Below, in pieces: positions 43,758 through 52,671 of a DNA stretch of 64,000 bases (position 1 is the first letter of the stretch; each line of letters starts with the position of its first letter). Under the pieces are notes generated by a model that was not told the origin of the DNA, made no database searches, and was given only the letters and a program-made list of their open reading frames with translations. The position numbers and the translations under genes are program-made. Source of the stretch: Thiohalocapsa marina (lineage in GTDB: Bacteria; Pseudomonadota; Gammaproteobacteria; Chromatiales; Chromatiaceae); the NCBI RefSeq assembly GCF_008632335.1, contig NZ_VWXX01000009.1, positions 34,287 to 98,286 of the forward strand, read 5' to 3'.

Positions 43758-44603
43758 CTACCAGCCCTCTATCGGGCTGAATTCCCGCTTCGGCTTCGCG
43801 GCCCGCAGGCGCATCGCCTCGTACGCCGCGCGGACTCGCTCCACGCCATGGTCGCGTTCCAGCCGGCGCAGGACAAAGTGACCGCGCGCCACGTCCTGGT
43901 AGTGCTGCATGAAGGCCAGATTCACCGCCGCGGCGCTGAAGGCGCCCGCCACCGGCACCAGTTGCGCGGCCACCTTGTCGGAGATGACCACGCCGAAGCG
44001 CGCGGCGACGGCGCGTACCAGTTGGATGGCGGCTGGGATGTGCGGGAGCGCGCTGCTCCCGGTATATTCCAGCAGATTTTCAAAATGCAGCCCCAGCGAG
44101 AGCCGCATGCCGTAATAGCCGATCTCGGCATCTTCGTCGTCTCGCGTACGCCCGCCCAGGGCAAACACCTGCACGCAGGCCAGCCGCGCCTCGGGATCCC
44201 CGTGTATATCTTCCCCTTCGGCACGGGCGGTGTCGGCAATGGCGCGCAGCATCAGCACAGTGGCTAGCGGCAATTCCGCCAGCACCGTCAGGGGGCCGAA
44301 AAAGCCGCCAACGGCGCCGGTGCCCATCACCATGAGCCTGTGCCGCCATAGGCTCGCCGGCACCGGCCCTTGACGTCCCATGGAACCGATGGCGACCTCC
44401 AGGGCACGCCGCATGCTGCTCTCGGTGCCGTTGGCCAGACGCCGTCGCCACGCCGGCGGGAACAGCTTGATGGCGCCGTCCACGGGTGTCGCCAGCAGAT
44501 CGCTGAGGCGCGCGGCAAACGAGGGATGCTCGAGCCTGGCATAACACCAGGCCAGTTCGCGCGCCGCGGCCTCGGGAAGGCAGGACCGGGTCAGTTCTTT
44601 CAC
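43758..44603 (-). CDS. EcsC-family protein
   Basis: 281 residues. It has the EcsC-type central region: GTGAVGGFFGPLTVLAELPLATVLMLRAIADTA, then VQVFALGGR and VAAQLVPVAGAFSAAAVNLAF. It is partly hydrophobic and probably membrane-associated. EcsC proteins are uncharacterised apart from linkage to ABC exporters in Bacillus. It converges on the glycosyltransferase gene (9-base gap) and diverges from another membrane-protein gene at 44773. Confidence 0.8.
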   Translation of the reverse strand: MKELTRSCLPEAAARELAWCYARLEHPSFAARLSDLLATPVDGAIKLFPPAWRRRLANGTESSMRRALEVAIGSMGRQGPVPASLWRHRLMVMGTGAVGGFFGPLTVLAELPLATVLMLRAIADTARAEGEDIHGDPEARLACVQVFALGGRTRDDEDAEIGYYGMRLSLGLHFENLLEYTGSSALPHIPAAIQLVRAVAARFGVVISDKVAAQLVPVAGAFSAAAVNLAFMQHYQDVARGHFVLRRLERDHGVERVRAAYEAMRLRAAKPKREFSPIEGW

Positions 44604-44772
44604 ACAAACCTCCGCGTGGTCGCCGCAAAACGCGTCATGTCAGTTGCCGAATGCCTCAACCTTTGCCACGATTAAGACAGAGTCAACAACCATCCGTCTT
44701 CGGCCACCGTCCGAGTGGTTGTTCGTTGACGTCGCGCTCAGTCGTTGCATCAGCCATCCGCCTCCAGTCCTC

Positions 44773-45375
44773 ATGTCCACCGATACCACCACGGCATCCG
44801 CTCATGCGCCTGGTCACACATCTGGCCGGCACATCGACCAGCGTCAGTCCCTGGCGGCCGAGACCTTTTTCTATTTCTTCTTGCGGCTGCGTAAACAGGA
44901 GATTCGCCGCAGCGTCGATGCGCTGAAGAGGCGCTTCCCGGACGACGACGCCCTTCGGCTCGCCCAACGTCTGATCGACGCCAAGACCGGCGTATCGGCC
45001 CTGGGCGGCGGGCTGCTCTACCTGCCGGCGCTGCTGCCCGGCCTCGGGCAGGCACTGACCCTGGTCGGGATGGTGGGCGCGGGCTCCATGCTCGCCCGGC
45101 TGCACCTGTATCTGATCCTCGAGATCGCCTGCCTGTTTGGGGAAGATATCGACGATCCGGCGCGGATCCCGGAAATGATCGGTGTCGCCGGGGCTGTGGG
45201 CCTGGGTGCCGCCGCCCCAGGTCTGCTGACGCGCCTCGGCATCCAGCCGATCTACACCGTACCCGCGGGCGTCCTGTCCATGGCCATGGTGACCCGGATG
45301 GTGGGCATTGCCGCCACCGCCTTCTATGGCCGCTATCCCGCCCCGCAGTCGCCGGCCGCCGGAGACGCCGTCTGA
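44773..45375 (+). CDS. Membrane protein of unknown function
   Basis: About 200 residues from ATG 44773 (MSTDTTTAS). A polar N-terminus and helix (FFYFFLRLRKQEIRRSVDALKRR) are followed by hydrophobic stretches (TGVSALGGGLLYLPALLPGL, LTLVGMVGAGSMLARLHLYL, GVAGAVGLGAAAPGLL). The pattern is weakly reminiscent of EcsC or DUF697-like proteins, but no signature is certain. It is divergent from the EcsC gene and convergent with a 72-residue gene. Confidence 0.6.
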   Translation: MSTDTTTASAHAPGHTSGRHIDQRQSLAAETFFYFFLRLRKQEIRRSVDALKRRFPDDDALRLAQRLIDAKTGVSALGGGLLYLPALLPGLGQALTLVGMVGAGSMLARLHLYLILEIACLFGEDIDDPARIPEMIGVAGAVGLGAAAPGLLTRLGIQPIYTVPAGVLSMAMVTRMVGIAATAFYGRYPAPQSPAAGDAV

Positions 45376-45382
45376 ATGCGCC

Positions 45383-45601
45383 TCAGACCCGCGACTGCAG
45401 ATGTTTCGGCAACGACTTCACCAGCAGCCCCGTGGCGATGGAGAAGGTCGCCGTCACCGCCGCGATCTTTGCCAGTTCTTTTGGCGGCGGCAGGGTCAAG
45501 CGGAACTCCCCACGCGCCTTGGCCTGCCCCATATTGTAGTGGATCAGCGCCTCGGTCATGAACACGCCGAATGTGATGCCGGTGATGATGATGTTACCCA
45601 C
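45383..45601 (-). CDS. Small membrane protein
   Basis: 72 residues from a GTG start at 45601, with GAGG upstream. Two probable transmembrane segments (IIITGITFGVFMTEALIHY and LAKIAAVTATFSIATGLLV) flank a polar, basic loop; the C-terminus is basic (KSLPKHLQSRV). It ends seven bases from the convergent membrane gene. Not recognised as a known family, but it resembles small proteins that accompany DUF5132/HMA2 genes. Confidence 0.6.
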   Translation of the reverse strand: MGNIIITGITFGVFMTEALIHYNMGQAKARGEFRLTLPPPKELAKIAAVTATFSIATGLLVKSLPKHLQSRV

Positions 45602-45789
45602 GATCTATTGCCCTCGGCCGATGAATTGACCAGTCTCGTCGGGTCAAGCACCAGGTATGCTGAAATTGTCCTGCCCGGCACAAGGCCGGGCACTGTCCTG
45701 CATCGGGCAGGCATCGCCCTGACCCGGCCCGCGGACTCCGCTACTTAAAACATAGCACGGTACCTGACTCACGCCCGTGCGCTCGCCCT

Positions 45790-46314
45790 TCATTCCGTCG
45801 CGGGGGGCGTCACGGGGGCCGTCGCGAGTTCCTCTTCCAGCCGCAGGGTCGCGGCCAGATCAACGAGATACAGCACCAGCGTCAACGCCGGCGCCAACAG
45901 TTGCCCGCGCATCAGTTGACGCACCGACAGCCCCACCATCACCAGCAGAAGGACCAGGCGGAGATTGGCGGGGGAGCGCTGCAGAGCAGGCCCCTCGGTG
46001 GCGGCCGAGGTTGCATGCGCCGGGGTGCATAGGCGAAGCCTGCCTTGGCGCGCCAGCACCTCGGCCATACGGTGGATCTGCGCCGGATCGTGCCAGATCA
46101 GCACGCCGCCAGTGGTTGGATTGATGCTCAGATCCTCCACCTCCGGCGCCTGGCGCAGCCGATCGTAGAGGGCCAGGAAGAATTCCAGGTCACCACGCCG
46201 GGACGGCACGCGCAGGCGCAGCCGCCGGCGCGTTCGGTGCACGACCAGGGCCGCGATGGGTTCGCCGACGGACGCCTCAGCGGGGCCGCCGGGGCTGTCG
46301 CCGCCGAACATCAA
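45790..46314 (-). CDS. HMA2-like domain protein with C-terminal membrane segments
   Basis: 174 residues. Residues ~20-95 (VVHRTRRRLRLRVPSRR ... SINPTTGGVLIWHD) form an alpha/beta domain that matches, in pattern, the N-terminal region of the P-type ATPase at 35037-38195: HRXRXRXRLXV, then a loop, then PXTGXXL. The CXXC of classical heavy-metal domains is absent. Two transmembrane segments follow (around 118-135 and 140-155). The start overlaps the stop of the DUF5132-like gene upstream (ATGA). Confidence 0.65.
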   Translation of the reverse strand: MMFGGDSPGGPAEASVGEPIAALVVHRTRRRLRLRVPSRRGDLEFFLALYDRLRQAPEVEDLSINPTTGGVLIWHDPAQIHRMAEVLARQGRLRLCTPAHATSAATEGPALQRSPANLRLVLLLVMVGLSVRQLMRGQLLAPALTLVLYLVDLAATLRLEEELATAPVTPPATE

Positions 46315-46640
46315 CCCTCGCTCCGGGTCGGCCCGGCGTTAGTTCCGGCGTCTGTACCTGTGCCCGTCCCAGAATTATTTTCGGCGACAGCCGCCTCACG
46401 CTCCTCGCGCAACTCCTCGCGTACTTCGGCCAGCAGGTCGTCCATGGCCTCGCCGGCCTCCGCCATCATCTCCTTGCCCTTCTCCAGCGCCAGCAATCCA
46501 CCCTTGAGCGCAGACCGCGCCGCCGGCCGCAGGTAAGGGGCGAGAACGGACACCGCCAGTGGCACAATCACCGCCACGCCCAATCCAATGACGGTGTTGC
46601 GCAGGGCCTGGTTCTTCGTTAACGCATCGAACTGCGGCAT
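46311..46640 (-). CDS. DUF5132-like small membrane protein
   Basis: 109 residues. One transmembrane segment (NTVIGLGVAVIVPLAVSVLA) is followed by an amphipathic acidic helix (ALEKGKEMMAEAGEAMDDLL, then AEVREELREE). A Thr/Gly-rich tail ends the protein. This architecture matches DUF5132 proteins, which occur beside HMA2-type and P-type ATPase genes. It is coupled to the HMA2-like gene by a four-base overlap. Confidence 0.65.
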   Translation of the reverse strand: MPQFDALTKNQALRNTVIGLGVAVIVPLAVSVLAPYLRPAARSALKGGLLALEKGKEMMAEAGEAMDDLLAEVREELREEREAAVAENNSGTGTGTDAGTNAGPTRSEG

Positions 46641-46751
46641 GGCTGGCCTCCTGAGGACGTATACGGGACGTCCGCGACCGCCCGGACTCGGTCATAGGGT
46701 CGCGTCATGCCCAAAGATACATCATTCCATGGGGATGACGAACCGGCCGGG

Positions 46752-47789
46752 CTAGTTCAGTCGCCCGAGGACATTGGACACGGCCTGATCGGAAAAGCGG
46801 ATGTAGCCCAGGCGTTCGCTCATCTCCTGCCCCTGGTGCAGGGCAAATCCGATGAAGTCGACCAGGATCTGCCGCTTGGCGGGATCATCGTACCGGTCGC
46901 GCATGATGAACCAGGACAAGGCCACGATGGGGTAGGCCCCCTTTGCCGCCGGATCGACCATCCGCTCCGGCTCCAGCACCGGACCGACACTCTGCATCAC
47001 GGCATCGAAGGATTCGGGCGATGGCCTGACGAACTCGCCGGAGTGGTTTTCCACTGTCGCCATGTGCATACCCGTCAGATAGGCGAAGGCGTACTGCACA
47101 TAGCCAATGGCACCAGGAATGGACTTGACGAACGCGGCGACACCGTCGTTGCCCCGCCCGCGCACCAGCCCGCCGCGCTTCTTCAGCGTCGCCGGCCAGT
47201 TCGGCGTCATGGTCGTGCCGATGGACTCGGCAAAGGCCGGGCTGATGGCGCTGAGGTGCTGGGTGAAGTGGTAGCTGGTGCCGCTGCCCTCGCTCCGGGC
47301 CACCACGGTGATCGGCGCGGCGGGCAGGGCGACATCCGGATTGGCGGCCTTCAGGGCGGGGTCATTCCAGCGCTCGATGCGCCCGAGAAAGATGTCCGCC
47401 AGCACCTGCCGCGGCAGGCGCAGTTCCGCCACCCCGTCCAGGTTATAGATCACCGTAATGGCACCGGCGGTCATGGGTAACTGCGTCACCCCGCCGTCAA
47501 CCTGGGCTTGCTGTGCTTCGGTGAGCGGGATGTCAGAACCGATGAAGTCGACGCGGCCATTGAGCAGATCGCGGATGCCGCCGCTGGAGCCGATGCTCTG
47601 GTAGTCGATTTCGATGTCCGGATTCGCCCGGTAGTAGTCGCGGAACCAGCGCAGGTATAGCGGATCGGGAAAGCTGGCGCCGGCGCCAACCAGCTTGACC
47701 TCGTCCTTGGCCATCGCGGGCAGCGCGACGCCAATGGCCAGCAGCGCCAGCACAAAGGCCACTGGGAAACCTAGGCGGTTGTTCATCAT
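46752..47789 (-). CDS. pstS: Phosphate-binding protein, PstS-like (third in the operon)
   Basis: 345 residues with a cleavable signal peptide (FVLALLAIGVALPAMA/KD). Phosphate-site motifs: GAGASFPDPLY, DFIGSDIPL and RSEGSGTSYHF. It would deliver phosphate to PstCAB from the periplasm. It is the last gene of the pst operon, 62 bases after the Fic-like gene. AGAGGA precedes the start; two ATG codons are adjacent. The sequence is clearly different from the other two PstS proteins in the window. Confidence 0.88.
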   Translation of the reverse strand: MMNNRLGFPVAFVLALLAIGVALPAMAKDEVKLVGAGASFPDPLYLRWFRDYYRANPDIEIDYQSIGSSGGIRDLLNGRVDFIGSDIPLTEAQQAQVDGGVTQLPMTAGAITVIYNLDGVAELRLPRQVLADIFLGRIERWNDPALKAANPDVALPAAPITVVARSEGSGTSYHFTQHLSAISPAFAESIGTTMTPNWPATLKKRGGLVRGRGNDGVAAFVKSIPGAIGYVQYAFAYLTGMHMATVENHSGEFVRPSPESFDAVMQSVGPVLEPERMVDPAAKGAYPIVALSWFIMRDRYDDPAKRQILVDFIGFALHQGQEMSERLGYIRFSDQAVSNVLGRLN

Positions 47790-47851
47790 TCGTTTCCTCT
47801 TGTCATCAAATTCGCCGATCGCCGCTGGATCCGTCGCGTTCGCAGCGGGCC

Positions 47852-48544
47852 TCAGCCCCCCATGTGGACCGTATCCGCCTCGCTCCTGAGCAACTGCCCA
47901 AGGCGCTTGACCAGCAATGGCTTCTCCACCATCATCTTCAGCGTGTGTTTGCGCGTATGCTTGACCAGGGTCGAGGGATCAAAGTACGCCCTGGCGTTCT
48001 CCACCGACAGGACGAACGGTGCCTCGCCCTCGCGCGCGAGCATCCAGCTCATGACCAGGCAGCCGGTACGGTGGTTGCCTTCCAGGAACAGCTGCGGCTG
48101 GCTCAGGATAAACATGTAGGCCATGGCCGCGCGCCGCCAGACCGACTCGCCCTGCATCGACCGCATCCGTGCCGCCAGGGCCGCGATCCCGTTCTCGCCC
48201 GTGTCGTAATAATGCGCCTCGGTGGCGCTGCGCAACCGCTGGCAGCCCTCGCGGGTTCGATCATCGGAGCCGCACAAGGTCAGCAGGTTCAGTTCCAGCA
48301 GTTCCGGTGAACTGCCCAGCGCGAAGGGATTGCGCCGCGCCGCTACCAGCGCGTCGACGCGCCGATAGCCAAGCATCAGGTGGTCGATCACCTGGTCGGT
48401 CAGCGGCTCGCGCGCAACCGACAGGGTGTTGTTGATGCGCTCGAAATCGGCCTGGACTGCGCGCAGGGAGTACTCGATCGCGACCAGGTCGAGGCGTCTG
48501 CCCCGGTCAACATTGCGCCTGTCCGCCGGCATCCGGGACATCAC
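47852..48544 (-). CDS. Fic-like protein with an altered catalytic motif
   Basis: 230 residues, predicted helical. A Fic-like active-site loop is visible: SQPQLFLEGNHRTGCLVMSW. Compared with HPFX(D/E)GNGR, the catalytic His is replaced by Gln, the Pro by Leu, and the second Gly by His, while F, E-G-N and R remain. If it is a Fic-fold protein, AMPylation by the usual mechanism is unlikely. It lies between two pstS genes in the phosphate operon and is oriented with them, so it is probably induced by phosphate starvation. Family assignment rests on this motif and its helical context only. Confidence 0.6.
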   Translation of the reverse strand: MMSRMPADRRNVDRGRRLDLVAIEYSLRAVQADFERINNTLSVAREPLTDQVIDHLMLGYRRVDALVAARRNPFALGSSPELLELNLLTLCGSDDRTREGCQRLRSATEAHYYDTGENGIAALAARMRSMQGESVWRRAAMAYMFILSQPQLFLEGNHRTGCLVMSWMLAREGEAPFVLSVENARAYFDPSTLVKHTRKHTLKMMVEKPLLVKRLGQLLRSEADTVHMGG

Positions 48545-48643
48545 GGCTTCGACCTACCCGTCACCACGGTAAGGGCCAGCACGGAAAGGGGCCCGACCGG
48601 CAGCCGACCAGCAAGCCGCATCGACAGCATGCCGCGAAACGAC

Positions 48644-49711
48644 CTAGGGCTGGAGGCGGATACGGTCCAGCCGTGCCCGGGCCAGGGCGACCATCTCGTC
48701 GGGCAACGGCACGTAGCCCATGGCCTCGGCGATCGACTGGCCATCGCCGAGCCCCCACGACATGGCGCCCTTCAGGGCATCCAGCCTCGCTTGATCCGCG
48801 TATGTGCCCCGCAGCAGAACCCAGGTATAGCCGACGATCGGATAGGCCCCGGCGGCGGCCGGATCGGGGACGAACAGCCGCAGATCGTCAGGTATGGCGC
48901 CGGCGGAGGCCAGGGCCAAGGTTCCCGCGGCCGGCGAAGGGGCGATGAACTCGCCGGCCCTGTTCTGCAGCCGCGCCACGGGCAGGCCAATGCGTTGGGC
49001 GAACTCATACTCCATATAGCCGATGCTGCCTTCGCTGACCCTGACCCGCTGGGCGACGCCCTCGTTGTAGTTCACCTGCATCGCCACGTCGGGCCAGAGC
49101 ACGCGCTTGCCGACGCCGGGCCCTTCGCGCCAGACAGCGCTGATGGCGCTCAGGTGGCGGGTGAAGATCTGGGTGGTACCGCTGCCGTCAAGCCGCACCA
49201 CCGGCGCGATGCTGCGTTTCGGCAGCTTCAGCCCGGGGTTATCCATCTGGATGCGTGCATCGTCCCAGGCGCGGATCTCGCCACTGAAGATGCCGACCAC
49301 GGCCTCCCGCGACAGGCGCAGCCCCTCGACCCCTGGCAGGTTGTACGCCAGGGCGATCATGCCCGCGGTCATCGGCAGCATCAAGGCGTCGCGGCCCGCC
49401 GGCGTCGCCAGCTCGGCATCGGAGAGCGCCCCGTCACTGGCGCCGAAATCGACCTCGCCGGCGAGGAACCGCCGGACACCTTCGCCACTGCCCACGGCGG
49501 CGTACTGGAAAGACACCTCCGGTCGATTGCCGGCATAGGCCTGTATCCAGCGCTCATAGAGCGGCTGCGGGAAGGTCGCGCCGGCGCCGCTGATTATCAG
49601 CGCATCAGACCGGGCCCCCGACGCGGGGGTCGAATCGGCGGAACAGGCGGTCAGCACGACCGCCACCATGACGCCGGCGAAGGCGCCCGCAAGGCGAATT
49701 GGGTTCTTCAT
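48644..49711 (-). CDS. pstS: Phosphate-binding lipoprotein, PstS-like (second in the operon)
   Basis: 355 residues. Unlike the other two it has a lipobox (VVLTAC), so it is membrane-anchored. Phosphate-site motifs: GAGATFPQPLY, DFGASDGAL and RLDGSGTTQIF. ATG 49711 (MKNPIRLAG) is favoured because it gives a normal lipoprotein signal and has GGAG nearby; an ATG at 49729 is possible. It follows pstB by 99 bases. GC-rich spacer sequence with a small GGCCTG/CAGGCC hairpin separates them. Confidence 0.88.
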   Translation of the reverse strand: MKNPIRLAGAFAGVMVAVVLTACSADSTPASGARSDALIISGAGATFPQPLYERWIQAYAGNRPEVSFQYAAVGSGEGVRRFLAGEVDFGASDGALSDAELATPAGRDALMLPMTAGMIALAYNLPGVEGLRLSREAVVGIFSGEIRAWDDARIQMDNPGLKLPKRSIAPVVRLDGSGTTQIFTRHLSAISAVWREGPGVGKRVLWPDVAMQVNYNEGVAQRVRVSEGSIGYMEYEFAQRIGLPVARLQNRAGEFIAPSPAAGTLALASAGAIPDDLRLFVPDPAAAGAYPIVGYTWVLLRGTYADQARLDALKGAMSWGLGDGQSIAEAMGYVPLPDEMVALARARLDRIRLQP

Positions 49712-49810
49712 GTCCTGACTCCGCGACATCCGCTCACAGACTTCAGCCCGGCCTGCCGATAGTGCCGGGGACCAGGGCGACGCTGATGTACTGGCCTGAC
49801 AGGCCGAGAA

Positions 49811-50635
49811 TCAGCTGAACTCGCCGGCGACGTAGTCCTTGGTCAGTTGCTGTTGCGGGTCGTCGAACACCTGGGCGGTGGGACCCATCTCCACCAGGTA
49901 ACCGGTGCGGCCGCCCTTGGAGATGTCCACCGAAAAGAACGCCGTGGTATCGCCGACGCGGGTGGCCTGTTGCATGTTGTGTGTCACCAGCGCCACGCTG
50001 AAGCGGCTCCGGAGATCGAGCATCAACTCCTCCACCTGGCGGGTGGCGATGGGGTCGAGTGCCGAGCAGGGCTCGTCCATCAGCAGCACGTCGGGCTCGG
50101 TGGCGATGGCGCGGGCGATGCACAGACGCTGCTGCTGCCCGCCGGACAGGGACAATCCGCTGTTCTTCAGCTTGTCCTTGACCTCGTTCCACAACGCGGC
50201 GCGCTCCAGGGCCTTTTGCACCTTTTCCTCGAGATCGCCCTTGTACTTGTTCAACCGCAGGCCGAAGGCGACGTTGTCGAAGATGCTCATGGAAAATGGA
50301 TTCGGTTGCTGGAACACCATGCCGATGTAGCGACGTACCACCACCGGATCCACCTTCTTCGCGTAGATGTCCTGGCCGTGGTACATCACCGACCCCTCGA
50401 ACCGGAACACGTTGATCAGGTCGTTCATGCGGTTGAGGCTGCGCAGCACGGTGGACTTGCCACAGCCGGACGGCCCGATGAAGGCGGTGATCTTGTTCTT
50501 CTCGATGGGCACGACACTGTCACGCACGGCGAGGAAATCACCGTAGAAGATCTTGTCCACCTTGCAGTCGATGACGGTATCGCCCTCGGGGGTGAAAGGA
50601 TCGGCGACGAAGTTCGCTTCCGCTGCCATAGTCAT
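49811..50635 (-). CDS. pstB: Phosphate ABC transporter ATP-binding protein
   Basis: 274 residues. Walker [18 protein letters not shown], signature [16 protein letters not shown], Walker [15 protein letters not shown]-loop LVTHNMQQ. PstB drives phosphate import with PstC and PstA. A GAGG precedes the start; a second in-frame ATG lies two codons later. It follows pstA by 36 bases. Confidence 0.97.
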   Translation of the reverse strand: MTMAAEANFVADPFTPEGDTVIDCKVDKIFYGDFLAVRDSVVPIEKNKITAFIGPSGCGKSTVLRSLNRMNDLINVFRFEGSVMYHGQDIYAKKVDPVVVRRYIGMVFQQPNPFSMSIFDNVAFGLRLNKYKGDLEEKVQKALERAALWNEVKDKLKNSGLSLSGGQQQRLCIARAIATEPDVLLMDEPCSALDPIATRQVEELMLDLRSRFSVALVTHNMQQATRVGDTTAFFSVDISKGGRTGYLVEMGPTAQVFDDPQQQLTKDYVAGEFS

Positions 50636-50671
50636 TTTGAGTACCTCGGAATAAACGGGAACGGCGGCCGA

Positions 50672-51577
50672 TCAAACCTTGGGCTGGCCAAACAGGCGGG
50701 CCAGAATGTTGAACACCAGCACGATCAGCACGAGCACCAGCGATGCGGTCCAGGCCAGCTCGATCTGGTTTTCGAACGGCATGCCGGAAAAGTTGTAGAT
50801 CAGGATCGACAGCGACGCAGTCGGCTCCATCAGCTCGCTGATGAAGTAATTGCTGAACAGGGCCGTGAACAGCAGCGGTGCCGACTCGCCGGCGGCCCCG
50901 GCGATGGCCAGCATCACGCCGGTGAGGATGCCCGGCAGACCGGTCGGCAGCACCACCTTCCAGATCACCTGGGTGCGGGTGCAGCCGATGCCGTAGGCGG
51001 CGTCTTTCATGCGCTGCGGCACCTGCTTGATGGCCTCCTCCGCGGCCAGGACCACCGTTGGCAGCATCAGCACCGCCAGCGCCACGCCGCCGGCCAGCGC
51101 GGAATAGCCGAAACTGATCACCAGCACCGCATAGACGAACACACCGGCGAGAATGGACGGAAAGCCGGTGAGCACCTTGGCCAGGAAGCGCGCCGTGGTC
51201 GCCAGCTTGCCCTTGGGTTCGAGCATGGCCAGGTAGATGGCGGCGAGGATGCCGAAGGGCACGCTGATGGCCGAGGCGATGGCCACCATCAGCAGTGTGC
51301 CGACGATGGCGGGACCGATGCCGCCGCCCATCTCGAACCCTGCCGGGGGCAGGGCCGTGAGCACCTCGGCGAAGTCGGCCCCGAACAGACGGGTGCCGCC
51401 GCGCACCAGCAGCATGTACATCACCGACAGCAGGGGCACCGACGCCAGAATGGCCGTACCCCAGGTCAGGATGGTCAGGACATTGTTCTTGATCGCGCGC
51501 CCCTCAAGGAGTTGGCGCTCGAGATTAGGCCGTGTAAATTCCATGTCGGAACTCGCCACCAGATCGATATTGCTCAT
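50672..51577 (-). CDS. pstA: Phosphate ABC transporter permease PstA
   Basis: 301 residues with six membrane segments. The EAA-like loop is EEAIKQVPQRMKDAAYGIGC, then TRTQVIWKVVLP; GAAGESAPLLFTALF follows. The start overlaps the pstC stop (ATGA). The N-terminal 30 residues are cytoplasmic and polar. Confidence 0.95.
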   Translation of the reverse strand: MSNIDLVASSDMEFTRPNLERQLLEGRAIKNNVLTILTWGTAILASVPLLSVMYMLLVRGGTRLFGADFAEVLTALPPAGFEMGGGIGPAIVGTLLMVAIASAISVPFGILAAIYLAMLEPKGKLATTARFLAKVLTGFPSILAGVFVYAVLVISFGYSALAGGVALAVLMLPTVVLAAEEAIKQVPQRMKDAAYGIGCTRTQVIWKVVLPTGLPGILTGVMLAIAGAAGESAPLLFTALFSNYFISELMEPTASLSILIYNFSGMPFENQIELAWTASLVLVLIVLVFNILARLFGQPKV

Positions 51578-52551
51578 GCCTTCCCCTCGAACTTGCGCAT
51601 GGTGTACTGCTGGATGCCGAGGCCGATGATGTTGACCGCGAAGGTGATCAGCAGCAGCACCAGGGCGGCGTACATCAGGGCCTGCACCTCGATCGGCCCC
51701 GCCTCCGGGAAGTTGGATGCCAGTAACGAGGCCAGCGTATTGGCCGGCGCGAACAGCGACAGGCTGATCTGGTTACTGTTGCCGATGAGCATCGCCAGCG
51801 CCATGGTCTCGCCCAGCGCGCGGCCGAATCCGAGCACCAGCGCCGCCAGGATACCGGAGGAGGCTGTGGGCAGCATCACCTTGAGGATGGCCTCCCACTT
51901 GGTGGTGCCCATGCCGTAGGCGGCCTCCTTCACCTTGTAGGGGATGCGGCGGAAGGCATCCACCGAGATGGCCGCCACCGTCGGCAGGATCATGATCGCC
52001 AGCACCAGCGCCGCGGGCGCCATGCCGGGTCCGCTCAGATCACTGCCGAAGAGCGGGAACCACGAGAAATGCGCGTGCAGCCATTCCGCCCCGGGCCGGA
52101 TCATCGGAATCAGCACGTAGATACCCCAGAGCCCGTAGACCACCGACGGGATGGCGGCGAGCAGTTCGACAATGGTGCGGAAGGTGGACGCGACCCGGTC
52201 GTGAATGAAATCCTGCGTCAGGAAGATGGCGATGGCAATGCCGAACACCCCGCCCACCAGCAGTGCCAGCAACGAACTGTACAGGGTGCCCCAGATCTCG
52301 GGCAGCACGCCGAACACGCCGTTATTGGTATCCCAGGTGGTGCCGACCCAGAAACCAAGCCCATGGTCGGCCATCGCCGGGACGGCCTTCTTGCCGATCT
52401 CCCAGAGGATGAACGCCACCAGCACAATGATCAGCAGCGCGCAGACGTAGGCAACGGCGCGAAAGATGCTGTCAGTGGCCCGCTCCGCGGACGACGGTGG
52501 TCGCGTGATCGAACCGGAGTTGCCTGAGTTCGCGAATGGATTGATGGCCAT
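51574..52551 (-). CDS. pstC: Phosphate ABC transporter permease PstC
   Basis: 325 residues with six to seven membrane segments. Conserved segments: AIPSVVYGLWGIYVLIP, the EAA-like loop AFRRIPYKVKEAAYGMG, and GFGRALGETMALAMLIGN. The polar Ser-rich N-terminus (NSGNSGSITRPPSSAE) is cytoplasmic. It follows the first pstS by 120 bases, separated by a strong hairpin. Confidence 0.95.
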   Translation of the reverse strand: MAINPFANSGNSGSITRPPSSAERATDSIFRAVAYVCALLIIVLVAFILWEIGKKAVPAMADHGLGFWVGTTWDTNNGVFGVLPEIWGTLYSSLLALLVGGVFGIAIAIFLTQDFIHDRVASTFRTIVELLAAIPSVVYGLWGIYVLIPMIRPGAEWLHAHFSWFPLFGSDLSGPGMAPAALVLAIMILPTVAAISVDAFRRIPYKVKEAAYGMGTTKWEAILKVMLPTASSGILAALVLGFGRALGETMALAMLIGNSNQISLSLFAPANTLASLLASNFPEAGPIEVQALMYAALVLLLITFAVNIIGLGIQQYTMRKFEGKA

Positions 52552-52611
52552 GGGATCGATTCCTGCGGGTGTTCGGTCTGTTCGCCGGAACTGTCACGTC
52601 TAAAACGGGCT

Positions 52612-52641
52612 GGGGGCGGCCGGCGCTTTGCGGCCGCCCCC
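52612..52641 (-). promoter_or_regulatory. Strong GC hairpin between pstS and pstC
   Basis: A perfect 11-bp stem (GGGGGCGGCCG with its complement) and an 8-base loop lies 30 bases after the pstS stop on the minus strand. There is no T tract, so it is more likely an mRNA 3'-end stabiliser or attenuator than a full terminator. It would allow more PstS than PstCAB from one transcript. Confidence 0.65.
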
Positions 52642-52671
52642 CCTAGGCGTGCAAGACGTCGACGAGTTGCG

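Noticed and set aside
47790..47830. Pho box upstream of the last pstS
   Set aside because: A TTGTCAT heptamer is present on the plus strand, the wrong orientation, with no second heptamer at 11 bp.
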